Assembly: GCA_024640365.1 (NCBI GenBank)
Contig: JAHEFE010000007.1
Location: 44,409-108,408 of the forward strand
Direction of reading: 5' to 3'
DNA length: 64,000 nt
Source of the DNA: Woeseiaceae bacterium
GTDB taxonomy: Bacteria; Pseudomonadota; Gammaproteobacteria; Steroidobacterales; Woeseiaceae
Shown here: one piece after another, positions 38,093 to 47,929 of the stretch
Layout of the letters: every line of letters begins with the position of its first letter
Numbering within the stretch: the stretch's first letter is position 1
Notes under the pieces: model-generated
Databases searched by the model: none
What the model was told of the DNA's origin: nothing
What the model saw: the letters and a program-made list of their open reading frames with translations, nothing else
Position numbers and translations under genes: made by a program

Positions 38093-38231
38093 TTTTTCGG
38101 CAATCTTCCAAAGCGTAACAGGGAGGCCGCCATCGCCAGGTGGTTGGCCATCCTGTTGCATCGTCGCCATAGAGAGATGAAAGCCCAATCATTCAGTACA
38201 CAGGCCCAGGCACTAACGTGCTGGCTTGTAG

Positions 38232-39413
38232 CTATCCGAGAAGGCCCTCACGCCTGTAAAGCCGGGCACATAACCAGGCGACAATCACGCCGATTGTTAA
38301 TGTGCTGCACACCGAAATGGCAACATGCAAGGGCACAACCGGTTCGTTTTTGAGAAGATCGACAAGCAACAAGTGCTGACTAAGGCTTGGGACAAACATC
38401 AGGTTGGTGGCGGTGCGCACATTCAGCAAGCTGACAATAAGGATAGGCATGGTCGGCGCCAACAGTACGATGCTTAACCAGGTCTGCGCTTCTTTAAAGC
38501 TTTTTGTAAAAGACGCAACCAGCGTCATGAGCGAGGCACCAAGCAAGACGAATGGTGCCATTACGAAGAATGCGGTCACGACAACGGAGGGCCCAAAGTT
38601 TGGTGTCATGCCCAGCCGTTCAAGCGGCAAAAAATTCAACGCAACGGAAAAGGCGCTGAGACTAAGAAAAAGAGATAGCAACATAAAAAGACAGGCTGCG
38701 GTAATCTTGCCGAGGATGAGCTGATCACGACTAACAGGAAGGCTTAGCAAAGGCTCGAGAGAGCCACGTTCGCGCTCGCCCGCTGTTGCATCAATTGCCA
38801 GTGACATGCCGCCCATTAACATCGCGAAAATGAAAAAGTACGAGAGCATTCCCAACAACATTGCGGAGCGTCCGCTGGGTGTGGACACATCGATAAGGTC
38901 AACGTTCAAGGGTCGCATGATGCTCGTGTTAACGCCTCGCGCAATCAGGCGCATTACGGCAACCTCCTGGCTGTAGGCGCCAAGGGCATCTGCCGCGCGA
39001 CGGGCTTGTCGATAGGCCTGCTCGTCTGACTTGTCGGCGATAACCTCTATCCGGGCGGGCGTGCCGGCGGCGATTTGGTCGCCATAGTCATTGGAGATAA
39101 CCAAGACCGCGTCAAGTTCACCTCGCTTGATTGCATCGATAGCCGCGGCACGACTTTCCGGTGGCGCCTGGATGACAATGTTTTCGCTTTCCAGGTAGCG
39201 CATGAGGTTGGGCGCGAACTCTGCTCCTATTACCGGCAGCTCAAGCGGTTTGGCTTCGTCGTCCAGCGCGCGGCTCACGGACAGGTTTATAACAACCGTA
39301 AACAGAATCGGGCCAAACAGCGGGCCCATGATCAGAGCCGACATCAATGCGCGTCGATCACGAAAGTGATCAAGCACCTCCTTGGCAAAAACGGTGCGAA
39401 TGAGACGGAACAT
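38232..39413 (-). CDS. ABC-2 type transporter permease (NatB-like)
   Basis: A 393-residue membrane protein. One N-terminal helix is followed by a large extracytoplasmic domain (about 45-180) and five or more C-terminal helices, the fold of NatB/YhaP-type ABC-2 permeases. The DATAGERERGSLEPLLSLP motif near residue 215 is the cytoplasmic coupling helix of this group. It partners the ATPase upstream, whose stop overlaps this start as TAATG. The role is export, perhaps of sodium or peptide-like compounds, but the substrate is unknown. Confidence 0.88.
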   Translation of the reverse strand: MFRLIRTVFAKEVLDHFRDRRALMSALIMGPLFGPILFTVVINLSVSRALDDEAKPLELPVIGAEFAPNLMRYLESENIVIQAPPESRAAAIDAIKRGELDAVLVISNDYGDQIAAGTPARIEVIADKSDEQAYRQARRAADALGAYSQEVAVMRLIARGVNTSIMRPLNVDLIDVSTPSGRSAMLLGMLSYFFIFAMLMGGMSLAIDATAGERERGSLEPLLSLPVSRDQLILGKITAACLFMLLSLFLSLSAFSVALNFLPLERLGMTPNFGPSVVVTAFFVMAPFVLLGASLMTLVASFTKSFKEAQTWLSIVLLAPTMPILIVSLLNVRTATNLMFVPSLSQHLLLVDLLKNEPVVPLHVAISVCSTLTIGVIVAWLCARLYRREGLLG

Positions 39414-40138
39414 TATTCTTTCACCATGCTGATGGCTCGCACGAATGCGTCTTCAAGATCGTCGCAACCGGTTTTCTCGCGAATGCCATCTGCGGAATCG
39501 TGGATGGCGACCTGCCCGGCGGAAATAATGACAATGTCGTCACACAGCGCAGCAACCTCTTGCATGACGTGGCTGGAAAACAGCACGCACTTGCCCGCGG
39601 TCTTCAGCTGTCGAACAAGCTCACGCAATGATCGCGTTGCCATAACATCAAGCCCATTGGTCGGCTCGTCGAGAATAATGTTCTGAGGTTCATTGACTAG
39701 CGACCGGGCAAGCGCCACCTTGGTCCGTTGTCCCTGAGAGAAGCCCTTGGTGCGGCGGTCGACAAAATCGCCTATGCCCAATCGGCTAACAATGTCGTCA
39801 ACGCGGTGATCGAGCGCCTCACCGCTAAGGCCGTACAGGCGTCCGTAGTACGCAATGTTCTCTCGTGCCGTCAAATGGGGATAAAGCCCGGCCCCGTGCG
39901 GTAACGCACCAATATGGCGACGCGCTTCGAGTTCGTTCTCGACGACGTCGATGCCATCAATCGTTGCGGTCCCGGAATCAGGTTTGAGAACGGTGTAAAG
40001 CGCCCTCAATGTTGTGGATTTGCCGGCCCCGTTCGGCCCGAGCAAGCCAGTAATTTTGCCATCAGGAGCGCTAAACGATACGCCGCGAATTGCCTGAACA
40101 TCGCCAAATGATTTTGTCAGCCGGTCGACTACGATCAT
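39413..40138 (-). CDS. ABC transporter ATP-binding protein (NatA-like)
   Basis: A 241-residue ABC ATPase with Walker A GPNGAGKSTTLRAL, Q-loop region, signature FSQGQRTKVALARSL, Walker B NIILDEPTNGLD and a switch histidine in SSHVMQEV. It belongs to the NatA/CcmA-like group. It overlaps the hydrolase gene upstream by 4 bases (ATGA) and the permease downstream, forming a tight three-gene operon. Confidence 0.92.
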   Translation of the reverse strand: MIVVDRLTKSFGDVQAIRGVSFSAPDGKITGLLGPNGAGKSTTLRALYTVLKPDSGTATIDGIDVVENELEARRHIGALPHGAGLYPHLTARENIAYYGRLYGLSGEALDHRVDDIVSRLGIGDFVDRRTKGFSQGQRTKVALARSLVNEPQNIILDEPTNGLDVMATRSLRELVRQLKTAGKCVLFSSHVMQEVAALCDDIVIISAGQVAIHDSADGIREKTGCDDLEDAFVRAISMVKE

Positions 40139-41625
40139 GGGCCTGGTCCTGCGAAGTTAAGAAAAAACGGCATGGCGTGGATGCGCTCGAGGCACTCGAC
40201 ATCGAGCTCTGCTACAGATCCGCTGCGCACAAAATCAGCAATGATATCGGGCGTGCAACCGCGGATGGCGAGGCCGTGTCCTTGTCGCTTGCCGATAAGG
40301 TGTAAAGAATTTGTTAATTGCTCCGCCGCTTGCTCAGCGTAATGTGCCGGGGTTACCGGATCAGCCTCACCGGACAACAGCAACACCGGCTTGTCGGATT
40401 GGAGCGCTTGCTTGAGGTCGTCGTCGATCAAGCCGGCCGGCCAGATTGCGCACATTGACTTGAGCAGATCAAGCTGGAACACGCCGATGTAAGTAGCGGC
40501 AATTTCATCTTCGTCGGAAATTACATCGTCATAAAAAGGAACATCCTCTGTGCACACCACACTATTGTGCATGCCGAGACTCATTGACTCCTGAACGTTG
40601 GCCGCCGTCATTTGAAATTGCGAGGCAAGAGGAATCAGGTTGCCGGTTGCGGCGGAGTGAATTAATAAAGGAAGCAGGGCGACACTGCTCGGGTGATAGC
40701 TGAGCAGTCGTACAGCCCCCGCCAGTTCGTTGTAGCCAAATGAAAGGGTCGTCGGTTCGGCGGTGAGCGGGTGCAGCAGATGCACATCGACCGGGTTTGT
40801 TTTTAATTCACCACGCAGAAAAAGAAACTCGTTACGTAAATCAGGAAACTGCTCTTTACAGGCCGGTTGCTCGTCGCAACTGTCAAAAGCCGCTTCGAGC
40901 GCCGCTTGAGCTGCGATTGCAATATCCGGCCCCAGCGCCAATTGTGGCGGAGCAACACCATCGAGAATGACCGTGCGAGTTTGTTGCGGATAGCGGCGCA
41001 AAAAGTGCTGGGCGACGCGTGTGCCGTAAGAAATTCCGTAAACGTTAAATTGCGCATAACCCAGCGCATCACCGAGTGCCGCAAGATCTCTTACAGCAAC
41101 ACTGGTTGTGAAAAAGCGCGGGTCATAGGGCAGCTCGTCGAGGCACTTTTGCACTTCCTTGAGAACCGTTTCTTTTTCCATGCGGCCCTCGACGACAGAG
41201 TCTGCGGGCGTTTCGCAGGCCAGCGGTGCGGACTGACCCGTGCCGCGCTGATCCATCAATACGATGTCGCGGTCGCGGCGAACGCCCTCGAAAGCGCTGG
41301 CGAACGCAGCATAAAAACTGATCGACGACTGACCGGGCCCGCCGGCAATAACCACTAGCGGGTCCGGCGCCGGATCAAGGCTAAGCGCGGGCACGATGGC
41401 CACGCTAAGGTCGATGGATTCTGAGTCTGGATTGGCGGGATCCAGGGGTCGAACGAGAACGCCGCAACGCGCCGCAAGACTTGGGCTGCCAGGCCCGGCA
41501 CTGATCCGGCAGTCGCTGAGCTCAATTGAAACAGCCGCATTGGCGGTTGGCAGGCCCATGGTTGCCAACAGCAGCAGGCTGGAAATCACAGCTAAAAACA
41601 GGCCAGAAAAAGGAGCTCTTGTCAT
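40135..41625 (-). CDS. Secreted alpha/beta hydrolase, proline-iminopeptidase/TAP-like
   Basis: A 496-residue exported enzyme. A signal peptide (about 1-30, ANA) is followed by an alpha/beta hydrolase fold with the oxyanion motif GGPGQS, DQRGTGQSAPLAC, the nucleophile serine in GISYGT, the aspartate in SGEADPVTP and the histidine near GKRQGHGL. The cysteine-rich cap and TAP-like C-terminal region match tripeptidyl-aminopeptidase/prolyl-peptidase relatives. It overlaps the ABC ATPase gene by 4 bases, so peptide processing and transport may be linked. Alternative substrates are esters. Confidence 0.88.
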   Translation of the reverse strand: MTRAPFSGLFLAVISSLLLLATMGLPTANAAVSIELSDCRISAGPGSPSLAARCGVLVRPLDPANPDSESIDLSVAIVPALSLDPAPDPLVVIAGGPGQSSISFYAAFASAFEGVRRDRDIVLMDQRGTGQSAPLACETPADSVVEGRMEKETVLKEVQKCLDELPYDPRFFTTSVAVRDLAALGDALGYAQFNVYGISYGTRVAQHFLRRYPQQTRTVILDGVAPPQLALGPDIAIAAQAALEAAFDSCDEQPACKEQFPDLRNEFLFLRGELKTNPVDVHLLHPLTAEPTTLSFGYNELAGAVRLLSYHPSSVALLPLLIHSAATGNLIPLASQFQMTAANVQESMSLGMHNSVVCTEDVPFYDDVISDEDEIAATYIGVFQLDLLKSMCAIWPAGLIDDDLKQALQSDKPVLLLSGEADPVTPAHYAEQAAEQLTNSLHLIGKRQGHGLAIRGCTPDIIADFVRSGSVAELDVECLERIHAMPFFLNFAGPGP

Positions 41626-41735
41626 AGCGCCGTATATTTACAATTGCCCCTGTTTAAGTAAAGCGCTGTGGCACTTGGTGGCGTGCGCGATTAGAATGCG
41701 CGGTCTTGTGGCTGTACAAAAAACGAGCAATTGAC

Positions 41736-43637
41736 GTGCAAGACAAATTCGATGTGATAGTGATCGGTGGTGGTCACGCGGGAACCGAGGCTGCCCTGGC
41801 GGCGGCGCGCTCGGGCGCGCGCACCTTGCTGATCACCCAGAACATCAGCACGTTAGGGCAAATGAGCTGCAACCCGGCGATCGGCGGTATCGGCAAAGGC
41901 CATCTGACGCGAGAGGTTGATGCGCTGGGCGGCGCTATGGCGCAAGCCATTGATCGAGCCGGTATTCAGTTTCGCACATTGAATGCAAGCAAGGGGCCAG
42001 CGGTCAGGGCAACGCGGGCGCAGGCCGATAGACAGCTATATCGACAGGCCATTCGCTTCATGATTGAAAACCAGCCGGGCCTCAGCGTATTTCAACAGTC
42101 AGTCGATGACTTGATTGTTGACGGTGAGCGTGTGGATGGTGTGGTAACCGGTCTCGGCCAGCGGTTTTACGCGGCGTCCGTTGTGTTGACGGTTGGCACT
42201 TTTCTTGGTGGCCGCATTCATATCGGCAAACAGCAGCACGAGGGCGGACGCGCTGGTGATGCGCCGTCCAATCGACTGGCAAGCCGCTTGCGCGAGTTGC
42301 CGTTTCGGGTCGCGCGCCTGAAAACCGGAACGCCGCCGAGGCTTGATGGCAAGACCCTGAACTTTGACGTCATGCAGGCACAGCCGGGCGATGAGCCCGC
42401 GCCCGTCTTTTCGTTTCTTGGCAGGCGCGGCGATCATCCCCGCCAGGTCATGTGCCACATTACAAAGACCACGGAAAAGACGCATGACATTATTCGCGGC
42501 TCGCTGCACGAGTCCGCCATGTACAGCGGCAATATCGAAGGCGTGGGGCCTCGTTATTGTCCGTCGGTAGAAGACAAGATCGTACGTTTTGCAGACAAGA
42601 GCTCACACCAGATTTTTGTCGAGCCGGAAGGCCTGCATACGCACGAAGTCTATCCCAATGGAATTTCAACGAGCTTACCCTACGAAACGCAGGTTGCGTT
42701 CGTGCGTTCGATACCGGGTTTCGAGCGAGCGCACATCACGCAGGCGGGTTATGCCATTGAGTACGATTATTTTGATCCGCGGGATTTGCGGCCGACGCTG
42801 GAAACGCGTTTTATCAATGGCCTGTTTTTTGCCGGCCAGATAAATGGAACCACGGGTTATGAGGAGGCGGCAGCCCAGGGCCTGCTCGCCGGAATTAATG
42901 CCTCGCGCCAGGCACAAGATCTAGACGGTTGGTATCCACAGCGACACGAAGCGTATCTTGGGGTGCTGGTTGATGACCTGATCAGCCGCGGAGTGAGTGA
43001 GCCATATCGTATGTTTACCAGCCGCGCTGAACATCGCTTGTTGTTGCGCGAAGACAACGCGGATTATCGTCTGACGCCAGCCGGTCGCGATCTTGGTTTG
43101 GTTGACGATCAGCGCTGGGCGGTTTACGAACGCAAGTACGAAGCGGTAGATGCAGAGCAGGCGAGGCTGTCATCACTGATGGTGCGCCAGGCCACGCTGA
43201 CCGCAAAAGATTTCGCGACCATCGGGCAGGACATGACGCGAGAGAGTACGGCGAGTGATCTGCTGCGCCGACCCGAGCTTAGTTACCGCGATGTTGTGTC
43301 GCTGTCTGCAGTTGGTGCGGTCGTCCGCGATGAGAGCTGGGCGGCAGAAGAAATCGAGCAAGTAGAACTGCAGCTGGAAGTGCGCGCCAAATACCAGGGC
43401 TACATAGAGCGGCAGCAACGGGAAATAGAAAAACAATCGCGCCAGGAGTCATTGAGGCTACCTGAGAGCATTGACTACAGTGCAGTTAGCGGACTTTCTA
43501 ACGAGGCCAGGCAGCGACTCGAAAGCGCACGGCCGCTAACCCTCGGTCAGGCGGGGCGACTTGAGGGCGTTACGCCAGCCACCATTTCGCTATTGCTGAT
43601 TCACTTGAAGAAAGCGCGTCTCAAGCAGCTTGCTTGA
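41736..43637 (+). CDS. mnmG: tRNA uridine-5-carboxymethylaminomethyl modification enzyme MnmG
   Basis: A 633-residue FAD enzyme and partner of MnmE. The dinucleotide fold [32 protein letters not shown] with its conserved cysteine, KTGTPPR, the NGIST region and the C-terminal [10 protein letters not shown] and [12 protein letters not shown] segments are standard. I chose the GTG at 41736, giving [17 protein letters not shown] at 41706 is possible. A TAGAAT box at 41692-41697 may be its -10. In many bacteria rsmG follows directly, but here it lies 10 kb away. Confidence 0.95.
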   Translation: MQDKFDVIVIGGGHAGTEAALAAARSGARTLLITQNISTLGQMSCNPAIGGIGKGHLTREVDALGGAMAQAIDRAGIQFRTLNASKGPAVRATRAQADRQLYRQAIRFMIENQPGLSVFQQSVDDLIVDGERVDGVVTGLGQRFYAASVVLTVGTFLGGRIHIGKQQHEGGRAGDAPSNRLASRLRELPFRVARLKTGTPPRLDGKTLNFDVMQAQPGDEPAPVFSFLGRRGDHPRQVMCHITKTTEKTHDIIRGSLHESAMYSGNIEGVGPRYCPSVEDKIVRFADKSSHQIFVEPEGLHTHEVYPNGISTSLPYETQVAFVRSIPGFERAHITQAGYAIEYDYFDPRDLRPTLETRFINGLFFAGQINGTTGYEEAAAQGLLAGINASRQAQDLDGWYPQRHEAYLGVLVDDLISRGVSEPYRMFTSRAEHRLLLREDNADYRLTPAGRDLGLVDDQRWAVYERKYEAVDAEQARLSSLMVRQATLTAKDFATIGQDMTRESTASDLLRRPELSYRDVVSLSAVGAVVRDESWAAEEIEQVELQLEVRAKYQGYIERQQREIEKQSRQESLRLPESIDYSAVSGLSNEARQRLESARPLTLGQAGRLEGVTPATISLLLIHLKKARLKQLA

Positions 43638-43663
43638 GACGCCTCGGGCACTAAAACAAAAAA

Positions 43664-43688
43664 GCAGCGCGATCGCAGATCGCGCTGC
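43664..43688. terminator. Bidirectional terminator between mnmG and the DUF945 gene
   Basis: GCAGCGCGATC and GATCGCGCTGC form a perfect 11-bp stem with a 3-base loop. On the minus strand six T residues follow directly, and on the plus strand a looser CCTCTTTG follows. It fits the convergent end of mnmG and the minus-strand gene. Confidence 0.82.
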
Positions 43689-43719
43689 CCTCTTTGTTAC
43701 AACAAATTCAAGCTGTTTA

Positions 43720-45012
43720 TTATTGAGTGGGCATCGGTAACGGAAGCGGTGCGCCGTTGACCGTTAGCAGCCCCTTGTCAAAGCGCGCCGCCATTCGATA
43801 CACGTCGCCGTCGAGCTTTAACAGGCCCATCGTAATCAGTGGACCAATTTCCGGATTCACCGCCTGGGCGAAATCGACAAGCGTTGCCGGCACACTGATG
43901 TTGGTGCTGGCATCGGCCGCCATGAGCAAACCAATCCAGCTACCACCGGTGCTGGTTGGTGACGGCTTGATCGCGATGTTCATGTCCATCGCCACGTCAC
44001 CTAGAGGTAGCTTGAGATTGAAATGTTTAATGCCAATTTCTGCGCCCGCTGATAGTAGTCGCAGAATGTCCGCTTCAGCGCCGGGATACAGCTCGGTCGG
44101 GTCCTGCCCTGGTTCCGCGGATTGCAGTGCGCGCATGCCACTAACGACTGTAGCGAGGTCTTCCGGGTTTAGCTTGGCGAGCTCAAGCTCAAGGTCATAA
44201 GAAATGTCCTGCATGCCGGGAACGTCCAGATCGGCAACGTTGCTGCGTAAGATGAAGCTGGCACCGTCATCGTGGAGCGCGGCGACAGAGTCGAAGTGCA
44301 GGCCCTGCAGGGATGTATCGCCACTGGCATCAGACGCCGTCATCGACTCCAGGTCGAAAGAGCCATGACCGACCTCCAGACCACCCGTTGTCTTTCTCTG
44401 TTCGCCCTTGAGGGTCATGGAACCAATCATCAGGTGAGCGCTTGTACTGTCAACACTCAAGGCGTGGATTTTGCCGTCAATGCTGACAACGGTCATGTCC
44501 GCATTAGATGTAAAAATAATGTCCGCGCCGTCCCACGAAATTTGTTCGCCGGCAGCAGACTGGTAGGCGCCTTTCTCGGCAACGTAATGAAATGTTGAAT
44601 CACCGGTCAGGCCTATTTGCGTATGCAGGGTGCCGGGAACATCAATTATTGTGCCCATTCCACTATCGATCTGGGCCGTCGACGTCGCGCTGGCCAGCCC
44701 CGGGGTAAAGCCATCAATCGGAAAAAGCCCGTGATGTATGGTCGTCTTAATGAGTAGCGACGGTAGCTCCGGGTGCTCGGCGTTCATCACGGTGCGCAGT
44801 TTTCCGTCTTCAAAGACGATCCGGTACACACCTTCTGACGTGAACCAGCCCTTATCAAAGCTTTCCGTCGTGACGGTTGCCTTGCCGCTCTCGTTGGCGG
44901 CCAGGTTGATTCCTTTTTGGACGTTTCTTTCTGCGAGTTCACCGATCAGGCCGGGTGAAACCAGAACCAGGACAGCAAGCGTAACCAATAAAATTACTAG
45001 CCAACGTTTCAC
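43720..45012 (-). CDS. DUF945 (YdgA-like) family protein
   Basis: A 430-residue envelope protein. An N-terminal signal anchor (residues 3-22, RWLVILLVTLAVLVL) is followed by a long beta-rich region, with FDKGWFTSEGVYRIVF in pieces near residue 55 typical of the family start and repeated LPLGDVAMDMNIAI and DGDVYRMAARFDKGLLTVNG near the end. The family has no established reaction. I chose the GTG at 45012, which follows AAAGGA. The frame is open to 45102. Confidence 0.83.
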   Translation of the reverse strand: MKRWLVILLVTLAVLVLVSPGLIGELAERNVQKGINLAANESGKATVTTESFDKGWFTSEGVYRIVFEDGKLRTVMNAEHPELPSLLIKTTIHHGLFPIDGFTPGLASATSTAQIDSGMGTIIDVPGTLHTQIGLTGDSTFHYVAEKGAYQSAAGEQISWDGADIIFTSNADMTVVSIDGKIHALSVDSTSAHLMIGSMTLKGEQRKTTGGLEVGHGSFDLESMTASDASGDTSLQGLHFDSVAALHDDGASFILRSNVADLDVPGMQDISYDLELELAKLNPEDLATVVSGMRALQSAEPGQDPTELYPGAEADILRLLSAGAEIGIKHFNLKLPLGDVAMDMNIAIKPSPTSTGGSWIGLLMAADASTNISVPATLVDFAQAVNPEIGPLITMGLLKLDGDVYRMAARFDKGLLTVNGAPLPLPMPTQ

Positions 45013-45186
45013 GATAAATCCTTTAATTTGGGCGGTTGTTGGGCGGAATCGTAGCACAATGGGGGTGTATAACTGTGTGGAAAGGCTAGAAATTTGGCGC
45101 AAGTGTCACTACCATAGCGCCCTCAATTTACTCCCGGCGCAATGCCGTCGGGCTCGATAGTTACCTGAACTCACGTGATTAAAGCT

Positions 45187-45795
45187 ATGCGCAAGATTTC
45201 AATTGCCGCTTTGTTGGCATGTTTAACAGCATTTGTTTCCCCCGTCGCACTGGCGGATGGCAACCCGGAGCAGGGCAAGATCCTTGCCTACACCTGTATC
45301 GGCTGCCATGGCATTGAAGGCTATCGGAACGCCTATCCGTCCTATCGCGTGCCGCGCCTCGGCGGTCAGCATGTTGATTATCTGGTGGTTGCGTTGAATG
45401 AATATCGCTCGGGCGCGCGCAAGCACGGGACGATGCACGCTCAGGCGGCAAGTTTGTCGGATCAGGATGTTGCTGATATCGCGGCATACATGGCTGCTGC
45501 TTCCAGCCCGGATGCCGCCGCAACCGTCGTAGTGACGGCGGGCAAGGACAAGGCCGCTGCTTGCGGCGCCTGTCATGGCGCGAACGGCGTCAGCCCAACG
45601 ACTATGGTGCCAATAGCGCCGATTCTCGCGGGTCAGCAAGCTGAGTACATCGAACAGGCTCTGAGCCAATATCAGAAGGGCGATCGCAACAGCCCCATTA
45701 TGGCGGGAATGGCCGCACCGTTGACCGCTGAAGACATCAAGCTGTTGGCAGAATTTTTTGCTGCGCAAGAAGGCCTGAAAACACTGCATGAATAA
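45187..45795 (+). CDS. Diheme cytochrome c4-like protein
   Basis: A 202-residue periplasmic electron carrier. A signal peptide ends near ALADG, and two class I cytochrome c domains follow, with heme-binding CIGCH near residue 37 and CGACH near residue 120. Methionine ligands are likely in GTMHAQA and NSPIMAGMA. Cytochromes c4 pass electrons to terminal oxidases. I chose the ATG at 45187. A GTG four codons earlier is also possible. Confidence 0.9.
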   Translation: MRKISIAALLACLTAFVSPVALADGNPEQGKILAYTCIGCHGIEGYRNAYPSYRVPRLGGQHVDYLVVALNEYRSGARKHGTMHAQAASLSDQDVADIAAYMAAASSPDAAATVVVTAGKDKAAACGACHGANGVSPTTMVPIAPILAGQQAEYIEQALSQYQKGDRNSPIMAGMAAPLTAEDIKLLAEFFAAQEGLKTLHE

Positions 45796-45800
45796 TAGCA

Positions 45801-45817
45801 GGCCCGCATTGCGGGCC
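45801..45817 (+). terminator. Terminator-like hairpin after the cytochrome c gene
   Basis: GGCCCGC-ATT-GCGGGCC is a perfect 7-bp stem, followed by TTGTTATTT, a moderate T-rich tail. It lies 5 bases after the cytochrome stop and just before the MBL gene. Confidence 0.6.
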
Positions 45818-45838
45818 TTGTTATTTGCTGGAGACTAA

Positions 45839-46789
45839 ATGCCGTCGCAGGCAGCAAGAACCACCAATCTCGATTATGGCATCACGGCTATAGATGCGGA
45901 TTATGTGCGGCCATTGCACGATGCCAGTCATCTGATTATTGAAGGCGGTCGCGCCGCATTCGTCGATACGGGCACCAGCTTCAGCGTGCCACTTTTGCTT
46001 GACGCGCTGGCGCGCAAGGACCTGGACGTTGGCGCCGTTGACTACGTTTTTGTAACTCACGTACACCTCGATCACGCCGGCGGTGCGGGACAGCTCATGC
46101 AGCGCTTGCCCAATGCAATGCTGGTTGTTCACCCTCGTGGCGTGCGCCACATGATTGATCCCGAAAAACTGATCCAGGGCTCGCAGGCCGTTTATGGCGA
46201 AGAGCGCTTTCGGCGTATCTACGGTGAAATTTTGCCGGTTGCAGAAGATCGCGCGCTGGTACCTGCTGACGAAGATATTATTGAGCTTGCCGGTCGCCCG
46301 CTGCAGTGCCTCTTTACCGAGGGTCACGCACGCCACCATTACGCGTTGTCCGATCCGGCGTCGAGCGGCGTATTCACGGGCGACAGTTTTGGTGTTTCCT
46401 ATCGCGAGCTTGATACGGTGGCCGGTGAATTTATTTTTCCGACGACTACGCCGGTGCACTTTGACCCGCCCGAGGCGCACAAAGCAGTAGATCGCATTAT
46501 GGCGCAAGACCCCGAGCGCCTTTATCTTACGCACTATAGCCAGGTCACCGATTTGCTGCGGCTGGCTACAGACATGCATCGCGGCATCGATGATTTTGTA
46601 TCGATCGCAATCACCCACGCCAATGCGGATGACCGCTACAAAGCAATTAGTACGGAGCTCGAAAAATATCTTTCGACGCGCGCGCTTGAGCACGGTTTCG
46701 GTGGTGACATGGAGCGTCTCAAAGAAATACTGTCGATCGATGTTAATTTGAATACGCAAGGTCTCGAGGTCTGGCTTGATAGCCAGTAA
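45839..46789 (+). CDS. MBL-fold metallo-hydrolase
   Basis: A 316-residue soluble protein. The metal site motif HVHLDHAGG lies near residues 74-82, another histidine in EGHARHH near 162 and the bridging aspartate in FTGDSFG near 181. These define a dinuclear metallo-beta-lactamase fold. The C-terminal third is helical. Such proteins include glyoxalase II-like thioesterases and lactonases, and the substrate is not clear. Position between cytochrome c4 and the propionate genes makes a thioester hydrolase thinkable, but that is inference. Confidence 0.87.
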   Translation: MPSQAARTTNLDYGITAIDADYVRPLHDASHLIIEGGRAAFVDTGTSFSVPLLLDALARKDLDVGAVDYVFVTHVHLDHAGGAGQLMQRLPNAMLVVHPRGVRHMIDPEKLIQGSQAVYGEERFRRIYGEILPVAEDRALVPADEDIIELAGRPLQCLFTEGHARHHYALSDPASSGVFTGDSFGVSYRELDTVAGEFIFPTTTPVHFDPPEAHKAVDRIMAQDPERLYLTHYSQVTDLLRLATDMHRGIDDFVSIAITHANADDRYKAISTELEKYLSTRALEHGFGGDMERLKEILSIDVNLNTQGLEVWLDSQ

Positions 46790-46826
46790 GTCGCGACACA
46801 GCCGCTAACGAGCACAAGGAGCAACC

Positions 46827-47816
46827 ATGGACAGCTTTAAGGCATATCGAATTGATCAAAGAGACGGGGCTATCGTCGCCGAGTTTCAGCAGATCACACT
46901 GGATGATTTGTCTGCAGGTGAGGTTGTCATAAAGGTCAGTCACTCAACTATTAATTACAAGGACGCCCTCGCTGCCACAGGTAGCGGGCGTATCTTGCGC
47001 AGCTACCCGCTCGTTGGCGGTATTGATCTCGCCGGCGAAGTCGTTAGCTCGGAGGACGAGCGTTTTACGGTCGGGATGCCAGTGCTCGTTAATGGCTGTG
47101 GTTTAAGCGAAGTTCGGGATGGCGGTTATGCGGAGTACGCGCGGGTGCCCGCTGACGCGGTCGTGCCTATCCCTGAAGGAATGGATGCCGCCCAGGCGAT
47201 GTTGATTGGTACCGCCGGCTATACAGCGGCGCTGGCGATCCATCGGATGGAGCAAAACGGTCAGCTCCCCGAGCAAGGCCCGGTCGTTGTAACCGGTGCA
47301 AGCGGTGGCGTTGGCAGTTTGGCGATCGACATGCTTGATGCGCGTGGTTATGAAGTGGTCGCCGTGACCGGCAAGGCCGAACAAACGGATTATCTGAAAT
47401 CGATTGGCGCACGGCAGGTTTTGTTGCGTGATGAGATTGACCTGGGCAAGCGCCCCATGGAAAAGGCCCTTTGGGCCGGCGCTATCGACAACCTGGGCGG
47501 CGACCTGCTGACCTGGCTGACGCGTACGATGCAATATGGCGGAAATATCGCCAGCATCGGCATGGCGGCAGGCATTGGCCTGGAAACCACCGTATTTCCC
47601 TTTATTTTGCGGGCAGTGTGCTTGCTGGGCATTAATTCGGTTGATACTCCCAGGAATCTGCGCCTCGCGGTGTGGAATCGTCTTGGATCTGACCTGAAAC
47701 CCCGCCATTGGGATAAAATAGGGCAGAAGACAATCACCTTCGATGAACTGCCGGGCAGTTTTCAGGCCTACATCGACGGCAAGGCCTCCGGACGGCTGGT
47801 CGTCAAGATAAACTGA
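46827..47816 (+). CDS. acuI: Acrylyl-CoA reductase / YhdH-AcuI family quinone oxidoreductase
   Basis: A 329-residue medium-chain reductase. The YhdH/AcuI pattern is clear: SHSTINYKDALAATG, GGIDLAGEV, NGCGLSEVRDGGYAEYARV, the GTAGYTAALA box, TGASGGVGSLA nucleotide site and LLGINSVDTP. Characterised members reduce acryloyl-CoA to propionyl-CoA with NADPH. The prpBCD genes just downstream consume propionyl-CoA, which supports that role. The AGGAG site precedes the ATG. YhdH-type reductases of other enones are the alternative. Confidence 0.86.
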   Translation: MDSFKAYRIDQRDGAIVAEFQQITLDDLSAGEVVIKVSHSTINYKDALAATGSGRILRSYPLVGGIDLAGEVVSSEDERFTVGMPVLVNGCGLSEVRDGGYAEYARVPADAVVPIPEGMDAAQAMLIGTAGYTAALAIHRMEQNGQLPEQGPVVVTGASGGVGSLAIDMLDARGYEVVAVTGKAEQTDYLKSIGARQVLLRDEIDLGKRPMEKALWAGAIDNLGGDLLTWLTRTMQYGGNIASIGMAAGIGLETTVFPFILRAVCLLGINSVDTPRNLRLAVWNRLGSDLKPRHWDKIGQKTITFDELPGSFQAYIDGKASGRLVVKIN

Positions 47817-47850
47817 TCCACACAGCTGACGCCCAAGCCAGGCGGCCGAT

Positions 47851-47880
47851 TTGGGAAACCCCCTGCCGCTGGTTTAGAAT
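47851..47880 (+). promoter_or_regulatory. Candidate promoter of prpBCD
   Basis: TTGGGA (47851-47856), an 18-base spacer and TAGAAT (47875-47880), one to two bases from each consensus, lie about 50 bases before prpB. Confidence 0.5.
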
Positions 47881-47894
47881 CGCCTCCTGCCATA

Positions 47895-47914
47895 ATTTTA
47901 ATGGTGATTAAAAT
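47895..47914 (+). promoter_or_regulatory. Inverted repeat before prpB, possible operator
   Basis: ATTTTAAT and ATTAAAAT are perfect 8-base arms around GGTG, between the candidate -10 box and the prpB ribosome site. It could bind a repressor. It is too AT-rich to be a stable RNA terminator. No regulator gene adjoins it. Confidence 0.5.
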
Positions 47915-47929
47915 CAGGGAGTAGATCGC

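Noticed and set aside
45821..46759. 312-codon open frame antisense to the MBL hydrolase
   Set aside because: The plus-strand gene has intact HxHxDH and other metal motifs, while the antisense frame has none.
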